Shown here: positions 24,192 to 29,501 of the stretch, in pieces
How the letters are laid out: every line of letters starts with the position of its first letter
Numbering within the stretch: the first letter of the stretch is position 1
Source of the DNA: an uncultured Pseudomonadota bacterium
GTDB taxonomy: Bacteria > Pseudomonadota > Gammaproteobacteria > Competibacterales > Competibacteraceae
Direction: 5' to 3'
NCBI GenBank assembly: GCA_903844665.1
Contig: CAIMUS010000255.1
Span: 1-40,644, forward strand
DNA: 40,644 nucleotides
Made by a program: the position numbers and the translations under genes
Notes under the pieces: model-generated
Told to the model about the DNA's origin: nothing
Database searches by the model: none
What the model saw: the letters and a program-made list of their open reading frames with translations, nothing else

Positions 24192-27100
24192 TCATCGTTC
24201 AGAGAAAACAAATGGGGACACCACCACCCGAAAACCCGGGCTGTCGAAACGGCTAACGAGGTAGTAGCGGAAGCGCGCGGCGCAGCGGACGTAATCGGAG
24301 CCGTAGCCGAACGAGCCGCCGCGCAACACCCGGCGAACCTCATCAGGTGCATCCAACTTTTCACGCCCATCGGTCGGATCGTAGGGGTAACCGAAATCCG
24401 GTTTACCCCAATCTTTACCCCAGAGGCTGCGCGTCCATTCCCAGACATTGCCGCTCATCTCCTCGCAGCCGTAGGGACTGGCGCCACGTGGGAAGCAGCC
24501 TACCGCCGTCCTCGTGCCGAGACCCGTATCGCGATAGTTGGCCCGTTCCGGGTCGATCTCTTCACCCCAGGGATAAATCCGTCCATCCGTACCCCGCGCG
24601 GCTTTCTCCCATTCCGCTTCGGAGGGCAATCCCACTCCCAGGGAACCGTCGGCCAATCCCTGCCAGAATACACGTTCAGCTTCGGACAGAGGTTGCTCCC
24701 CGCCCAAGTGCGTGGCGGCGAATTGCCGCAGTTGTTCGCCCAACCAGCGGCAGTAGGCAACCGCCTCATGCCAACTCACCCAGACCACGGGATGATTGGC
24801 TGCGCCTTTCAGAGAATTCAAGTCTTCTGGTTTATATCCGCTGGCATCGACGAAGGCAGCGAATTGGGCCACGATCACCGGCCAGTGGGCCAGATAGTAG
24901 CGCGGCAGAGATACCTGATGTTGTGGCAGTTCATTATCGTATGCGTTCTTGTCGCGTTTCTTGTCACTCCCCATCGTGAACCCGCCGGCAGGGATTTCGA
25001 TAAATCCCAGCAGCGGCTCAGCGGGCAGATGCCAGAGTTCCGGCTTGAAGCGGGGATCGCCCAGGATGGCCAGGTTGTTACCGGCCAGCGCCCGTTCGGT
25101 GGCCGGTAGCCGCTCGCTGCGCATCAGTTCGAGCAGCCAGCGTTTGACACGGGCGAGCTTAAGTCGATTGGCGGGGCTGACCTTGGAGAGATCGGCAGTT
25201 TCGACCAGCGCCTGCGCCGCAATCTGGGCGCCCCAGTCGTCAGCCGGTTCGACGGTGGGATCGTCAGGGTCCCGAAAACACAACATATCAGCCAATTGCC
25301 AAAGACTTGAAGCCGCCCCCCGCGCCGCCTTGGCCCCCGCCAACAGGGCCACCTCCCGCCAACGATCGGGATCGGTGCGGGCGAGTTCCGCCATCTTGTC
25401 GGGGTACTCGTCGTCGGTCAGATGGCAGGCCGCCAGGTATTCCTGAAAGCTGCGATGGGGAAAGGTGTAGACCCCGACGCCACGCGGATGCAACAGCCCG
25501 GCCCGGTCCCGGAGGTAGGTCACCAGTTGCCTGATGTCCACGCCAGGATTGCTGCTGAGTTGAAACAGTCGATAGGCCAGGTCTTTCTCCGCCAGATCCG
25601 CCGTGCCGGTCAACTCCGGTTGCGAGCGATGCGCCTCGAAGGCCAGTCCCTCCAGCACCTGTCGCACTTTGGCTTTGTCGACTTTCAGGTATTCCGCCAG
25701 GCTGGGCTGGATCAATTGATACCGACCCTGGACATCACGGCGGACGAGCCGCTGTTCCCAGCGGTTGAGCAGCAGATCGACCGTATCGGCGTACAGCGCT
25801 TCCCGCTTTTCCGGCAAATCGCCGCTGCGCCAGGCATGGAGGCTGGCCATCAGCGTCAATAGCAGCGGCCGTTGCGCCAGTTCATGGAGCGTGGGCCGGG
25901 TGAAAATCGCCCGCTTCAGCAACTCCGCCCGGCCGGCGGCGTCCTGCTGGCTCAGTCGCCCCAAGCCGGCGGTCAATTCATACCAGCGGGTGATAAAGCG
26001 CCGAATCTGACCATCGGAAAAGGGCGCGAGCACGGCTTCGGCAAAGCCTTGCAGGCGCCAACCCTGGTTCTGATAGGCATAGGTGCGACTGGTCACCAGC
26101 ACCCGGCACTTGCCGAAACTGCGCACGAAATCTTCCACGGCCTGTTTGACCTGCTCGCGGCGTTGCTCCGCTTCGGGCACTTCATCCAGACCGTCCAGCA
26201 GCAGCAGGCCACCGCGTTCACGTAGTTCCTGGCGCAGATAAGGCCCATAGTCGGCCAGGGAAGCTTCCGTCAGTTCGTTCTCGATGAACCCCCAGAGGTG
26301 CCTGGCTGAAGCCGCCTCGCCCTGTGCCGGCAACCCCACGGCGGCGAAATCCCGCAGCACGATCGGCACCGGCAGCAGCGCCTTGTGCTTCCAGGGCTGA
26401 GGTTCCTTGCCGTCATTGCCGTCTTCATCCGGCAGCGGTGCGGTCAAACGCGCCAGGTTGGCGCGTTCATCCCCCAGCGCTTCCCCGGCCAGGCACAGCG
26501 CCACGAAGTTCACGAAGGTGCTCTTGCCGCTCCCCGGATCGCCTTGCAGCACCAGCCGCTGGTTACGGTCGAGTTGCTCCAGGGCCGAGCGCAGCTTCTC
26601 TTTCCCGGCCGGCGCACGCAGGTCCATATTCCCCCTGCCCTCCTCCTGCCGGGGCGAACGGGTCAGCAGGGCGGTATAGACGGCGTTCAGACTGAACTGC
26701 GGATTGGCATCCTGTTGCCCGGCGGCCGCCGGATCGATACCCGCCAGGGAGAGATAGCCGCAGCGTTCCATCACCCGGTTCAGATAGGCGTTGCGGAGAG
26801 CCGGTTCGGGGCTTTCAGCAGGGCGGCCGGCAATAATAGAAATGTCGCCATAGACATCTCCGCCAACCGCCACGCCACCGGCGCCGGTAGCGACCGGGTT
26901 ATCGCCTTGCGCAATAGCGCCCGCTCCCTGCAGCTTCGCCTGCAACCGGTTGCCGGCTGAATGTGCCGGTTCGGGATGATCTCGCACCCAGTTACTGAGC
27001 GCCGTGGCCACCTTGCCCGCCAGTTCCTCCGGAGTGGTAAATTCGTCTCTGATCAACTCCTTGTTGAGCAACCCCCGGAATGCCAGTTGCTTCTCCCAGA

Positions 27101-27449
27101 TCGGTTCAGGTTCCCGTTTAAATGGGTCGAAGCCCTCGTAAGACTTGCCTTCAGCCGACAGGAAAACCAGCCTGGGCTTACCCGCATCCTTCGCCGCCCG
27201 GTATTCCCGGACGGTGTAGGATTCATCAGCGCCTGGCGGACTGCTGCCGTAACACAGCCCGATGATGAACACCGCCACATCGCATTCCGCGATCTTCGCC
27301 TGGCAGAAATCATCCGCCTGGGTAGCGCGGGCGCCGAAGTCCTCCATCCGTACGCAGTGAAAGCCGTCCAGACGATTGACGGCGTCAAATACCGCGTCGC
27401 GATAGGCGCTCAGGTCACGGGCGGTGGAGCTGAGAAATACTTGGTACAT
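24192..27449 (-). CDS. DUF4062-NACHT-FGE protein, putative hypervariable defence sensor 1
   Basis: The 1085-aa protein has an N-terminal DUF4062 domain (1-100; MYQVFLSSTARDLSAYRDAV), a TIR/SLOG-like conflict domain. A Gly/Ala/Val motif follows (about 173-208, GGVAVGGDVYGDISII). The NACHT STAND NTPase has Walker A GDPGSGKST (303-311), Walker B LLLLDGLDE (415-423) and downstream winged-helix regions (PHRSFQEYLAACHL at 664-677). A linker leads to an FGE/SUMF1 C-type-lectin-fold domain (816-1085; LPSEAEWEKAARG, CEEMSGNVWEWTRS, RRVLRGGSFG, PGFRVV). STAND proteins oligomerise on ligand binding, and here the lectin-like end would sense and DUF4062 would act. Residues 1049-1071 look like a DGR variable region. 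It is paralogous to the protein at 29502-32324. Confidence 0.9.
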   Translation of the reverse strand: MYQVFLSSTARDLSAYRDAVFDAVNRLDGFHCVRMEDFGARATQADDFCQAKIAECDVAVFIIGLCYGSSPPGADESYTVREYRAAKDAGKPRLVFLSAEGKSYEGFDPFKREPEPIWEKQLAFRGLLNKELIRDEFTTPEELAGKVATALSNWVRDHPEPAHSAGNRLQAKLQGAGAIAQGDNPVATGAGGVAVGGDVYGDISIIAGRPAESPEPALRNAYLNRVMERCGYLSLAGIDPAAAGQQDANPQFSLNAVYTALLTRSPRQEEGRGNMDLRAPAGKEKLRSALEQLDRNQRLVLQGDPGSGKSTFVNFVALCLAGEALGDERANLARLTAPLPDEDGNDGKEPQPWKHKALLPVPIVLRDFAAVGLPAQGEAASARHLWGFIENELTEASLADYGPYLRQELRERGGLLLLDGLDEVPEAEQRREQVKQAVEDFVRSFGKCRVLVTSRTYAYQNQGWRLQGFAEAVLAPFSDGQIRRFITRWYELTAGLGRLSQQDAAGRAELLKRAIFTRPTLHELAQRPLLLTLMASLHAWRSGDLPEKREALYADTVDLLLNRWEQRLVRRDVQGRYQLIQPSLAEYLKVDKAKVRQVLEGLAFEAHRSQPELTGTADLAEKDLAYRLFQLSSNPGVDIRQLVTYLRDRAGLLHPRGVGVYTFPHRSFQEYLAACHLTDDEYPDKMAELARTDPDRWREVALLAGAKAARGAASSLWQLADMLCFRDPDDPTVEPADDWGAQIAAQALVETADLSKVSPANRLKLARVKRWLLELMRSERLPATERALAGNNLAILGDPRFKPELWHLPAEPLLGFIEIPAGGFTMGSDKKRDKNAYDNELPQHQVSLPRYYLAHWPVIVAQFAAFVDASGYKPEDLNSLKGAANHPVVWVSWHEAVAYCRWLGEQLRQFAATHLGGEQPLSEAERVFWQGLADGSLGVGLPSEAEWEKAARGTDGRIYPWGEEIDPERANYRDTGLGTRTAVGCFPRGASPYGCEEMSGNVWEWTRSLWGKDWGKPDFGYPYDPTDGREKLDAPDEVRRVLRGGSFGYGSDYVRCAARFRYYLVSRFDSPGFRVVVSPFVFSER
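24237..24305 (-). other. Candidate DGR variable region (VR1) in the FGE domain
   Basis: These 23 codons (residues 1049-1071) differ from the paralog's 29547-29615 at 21 bases, of which 19 are at codon positions 1 or 2. The 30 bases before and 26 bases after are identical. Most variable codons are NNC in both copies, as expected if the template carries AAC codons and adenines are mutagenised. The position within the FGE fold (between RVLRGGSFG and GFRVV) is the known DGR target site. Confidence 0.7.
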
Positions 27450-27474
27450 GGACAGTCGATTGTATTGGCTTGGT

Positions 27475-27538
27475 TACACGCGGCTCGTATCCCACGCGGG
27501 TTTCATGCGGCGCAATACGCTTCGCTATTGCGCCCTAC
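27475..27538. repeat. Short dispersed repeat, copy 1
   Basis: About 60 bases containing TATCCCACGCGG, TTTCATGCGGCGCAATACGC and CTATTGCGCCCTAC recur at 28550-28612. It fills the space between DUF2442 and the DUF4062-NACHT start. Confidence 0.7.
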
Positions 27539-27555
27539 CCTGGCTATGCCGGCTT

Positions 27556-27987
27556 TCAGGTCCCTTCGGTTACATTGACCCGATTTTTGGGGGGGCGGCC
27601 CCCGCGCCTGCCATTGGCTCGCGCAGCGGCAGCCTTGGCTTCTGACCGCACGTGCCCTCCTGATTGACCCAACCGTGCCGCCATCCACTGCCGCGATCCC
27701 AAAAAGCCCTCCAAGATGGCGGGCAAGTAGAGATCCGCATCGAGTTTCGGAAAATGCAACCCTAAGCCAGACGGCGAAATCTCTATGGGGACAAGTTGTG
27801 CTGGTTTTGCTTGTTCCAGTCCCTGCGCGTCGTGCGGCTTGAACGCAACGGAAAGGCCGGTGCTTAGATCGATCACGATACGACCGATGCGCCGGTCGTA
27901 CCTGGCGGCCAGGGCTGTCGGTGTCTTAGCTCGTAGAGCCGAGGCCCGTTCATTGGCCGCTTCGTATTCGTCTTTAGGGTTCGCCAT
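27556..27987 (-). CDS. DUF2442 domain protein
   Basis: The 143-aa protein has a DUF2442 core (about 25-90): RYDRRIGRIVIDLSTGLSVAF and PIEISPSGLGLHFPKLDADL, then LYLPAILEGFLGSRQWM. The tail is basic (RANGRRGGRPPKNRVN). DUF2442 genes are very often the second gene of a pair with DUF4160, forming a toxin-antitoxin-like unit, and that is the arrangement here with a 14-base overlap. The Arg/Gly tail could bind nucleic acid. Biochemical function is unknown. Confidence 0.8.
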   Translation of the reverse strand: MANPKDEYEAANERASALRAKTPTALAARYDRRIGRIVIDLSTGLSVAFKPHDAQGLEQAKPAQLVPIEISPSGLGLHFPKLDADLYLPAILEGFLGSRQWMAARLGQSGGHVRSEAKAAAARANGRRGGRPPKNRVNVTEGT

Positions 27988-28222
27988 GAATTTTGCTCCA
28001 CGCTGCGTATAAATGCGCTGTTTTTGACGTTAAGGCCACCTTGATTTTCGCCAGATCGCTGGCCGGGAAACCGTAGTTTTCGCGCAGGTCCGGCGTGCCT
28101 CCAGGACCCTTCAGCTTGAAAACAGCCTCACATCCCTTGCCAATAACGTGCACGTGAGCGGGTCTATGATCGTTCGGGTAGATGACCACTCTGAGCCCAC
28201 CTATCTTGTCAACAGTTGGCAT
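27974..28222 (-). CDS. DUF4160 domain protein
   Basis: The 82-aa protein is a complete DUF4160 domain. It starts MPTVDKIGGLRVVIYPNDHRP and continues with AHVHVIGKGCEAVFKL, the conserved HxPAHVHV histidine cluster, ending in a helical SDLAKIKVALTSKTAHLYAAW. It is the first gene of a pair with the overlapping DUF2442 gene. Such pairs behave like type II toxin-antitoxin modules in genome context. Which partner is toxic is not known from sequence. Confidence 0.85.
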   Translation of the reverse strand: MPTVDKIGGLRVVIYPNDHRPAHVHVIGKGCEAVFKLKGPGGTPDLRENYGFPASDLAKIKVALTSKTAHLYAAWSKIHGEP

Positions 28223-28262
28223 CTTATCACAAAACCCAAGCGCTTTGGAAAAGGAGCTTACT

Positions 28263-28403
28263 ACCTATCAGTTTGCTTCCAACCCTGGAATCACCGACTG
28301 TAGGGCGCATTAGCGGAGCGGAGCGGAGCGTAATGCGCCGTATGAGGGGCAGCAGCATAGCGGCGCAATACGCTCCGCTATTGCGCCCTACCAACTGATA
28401 GGT
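28263..28403. mobile_element. 141-bp MITE-like element with perfect 11-bp inverted ends
   Basis: ACCTATCAGTT (28263-28273) and AACTGATAGGT (28393-28403) are exact inverted repeats. Inside is a GTAGGGCG...CGCCCTAC element with nested palindromes and a GCGGA triplication. It occupies the first part of the 519-base gap 28223-28741. The remaining gap holds a 20-codon frame at 28427, a 9-bp hairpin (28508-28530), a dispersed repeat (28550-28612) and a partial 113-bp element (28662-28711). Confidence 0.65.
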
Positions 28404-28426
28404 GTTAAGGGAAAAGGAGAGAAACT

Positions 28427-28489
28427 ATGACCAAGAAAACGCGCACCCTCACCCCGATCCCGAGCAATCTTGCAAGTCGCCTGAATTGA
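28427..28489 (+). pseudogene. 20-codon frame with strong ribosome site, probable truncated gene start
   Basis: AAGGAG lies ideally before ATG 28427, which opens MTKKTRTLTPIPSNLASRLN and then TGA. The peptide is basic, has no TM segment and matches nothing I know. The good ribosome site suggests the 5' end of a gene cut off by the repeats that follow, but a genuine small peptide is possible. Confidence 0.25.
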
Positions 28490-28549
28490 GACATTGCTGG
28501 TTATACTGTCGGGCACGTCCTGTGCCCGACCTACAAGATTGGCGCTTGG

Positions 28550-28612
28550 CTACACGGGCTGTATCCCACGCGGATTTCATGCGGCGCAATACGCTGACGC
28601 TATTGCGCCCTA
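28550..28612. repeat. Short dispersed repeat, copy 2
   Basis: It matches 27475-27538 over about 60 bases with a few changes and has the same CTATTGCGCCCTAC end. A separate 9-bp stem hairpin (GTCGGGCAC/GTGCCCGAC, 28508-28530) lies just before it. Confidence 0.7.
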
Positions 28613-28661
28613 CGCTTGCTGCGTAGCTTTAGCGAGGGAACGTTATGTACCTGCATAGACA

Positions 28662-28711
28662 AACCACCCCGGCGCTGCGCGCCACCCCTCCTTAGCCAAG
28701 GAGGGGAAAAA
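28662..28711. repeat. Partial copy of the 113-bp MITE-like element
   Basis: AACCACCCCGGCGCTGCGCG followed by CCCCTCCTTAGCCAAGGAGGGG matches the core of the elements at 17316 and 32903. Both ends are missing. Confidence 0.7.
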
Positions 28712-28741
28712 AACCGATCCAGGCTACGCCGGCTACGTTTG

Positions 28742-28924
28742 CTAACCCACCACTTTTATTGCCTCAGTAGGTTTTCCGTATTTCAATTTTAGCCCAAGCT
28801 GAACCGATAATTGTTGAACTCTTGAATGAGCATTCTCAACATATTTTATCAGATTGTGGTTGGCTATTTCGTCAAGTCTTTTCTGCGTCTGATATTTCTC
28901 AGTCAATAACTCATTGATAATCAT
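28742..28924 (-). CDS. 60-aa helical protein, likely antitoxin of the PIN toxin upstream
   Basis: The 60-aa protein (MIINELLTEKYQTQKRLDEI, then ANHNLIKYVENAHSRVQQLS) is helical and charged. It overlaps the 3' end of the PIN gene by 14 bases. Short proteins of this type directly after this PIN subgroup are presumed antitoxins, but I do not recognise a named family. The DNA is visibly more A/T-rich than its surroundings, as is the toxin gene. Confidence 0.6.
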   Translation of the reverse strand: MIINELLTEKYQTQKRLDEIANHNLIKYVENAHSRVQQLSVQLGLKLKYGKPTEAIKVVG

Positions 28925-29393
28925 CTGTGGACTCCGAGAACAACTCTAGCGGGGTTACTATTTCTGGGATTGCCAAATTCAACCTCGTATTTATAATACG
29001 GATATGTTGTCTTTTGTTTGCATTAGCTAAATGATTACAATTCCAGGTCAACAAAAAATCCATTTTATAATATGAAGCATAAGCCAAATGCAAAGCATCA
29101 CCTTTTAACACCTGCGGCATTACATAATTGTCAAGATATATTTGTGCAATATCAATAATCTGTTTTTCTGGAAACAAGATGGGAATATCTGATATAAATC
29201 TTAATATTTCATCCTTCCTGGGATAGTTTCCTTCACTTATCTCATTGAATGTCTCTTCTGAAATCCAAATATCAAAATTGTTACTCTCCTGAGTCCACCA
29301 CTGTTTAGTGACATCTATGTGCATTTTAATACTTTCCCGTTCATCAAAGAGATAACTAGGAATTGTTGTGTCTAAATATACTGAATTTTTCAT
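28911..29393 (-). CDS. PIN-domain toxin-like protein (AT-rich, probably transferred)
   Basis: The 160-aa PIN-fold protein starts MKNSVYLDTTIPSYLFDERE with Asp8 as first catalytic acid. GDALHLAYASYYKMDFLLTW (Asp99) and NCNHLANANKR carry the later active-site positions. Asn/Ile/Lys-rich codon use and A/T-rich DNA contrast strongly with the GC-rich flanks, so recent horizontal gain is likely. In this subgroup the toxin precedes its small partner, here 28742-28924. It sits 108 bases downstream of the second NACHT gene. Confidence 0.8.
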   Translation of the reverse strand: MKNSVYLDTTIPSYLFDERESIKMHIDVTKQWWTQESNNFDIWISEETFNEISEGNYPRKDEILRFISDIPILFPEKQIIDIAQIYLDNYVMPQVLKGDALHLAYASYYKMDFLLTWNCNHLANANKRQHIRIINTRLNLAIPEIVTPLELFSESTDDYQ

Positions 29394-29474
29394 TTATCCT
29401 GACAACCATAATGTTAAAGCTTAAGCGACATTTGACTCACACCGAAGTTCAGGGGGCGCGCGAGCAGTTCAATT

Positions 29475-29501
29475 CCAAAACCGGAACAGAGTTCAGAGTT
29501 T
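29475..29501 (-). other. Conserved 27-bp element after the stop of NACHT-FGE protein 2
   Basis: Identical to 24165-24191. Candidate cis element for DGR retrohoming. See the VR entries. Confidence 0.5.
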
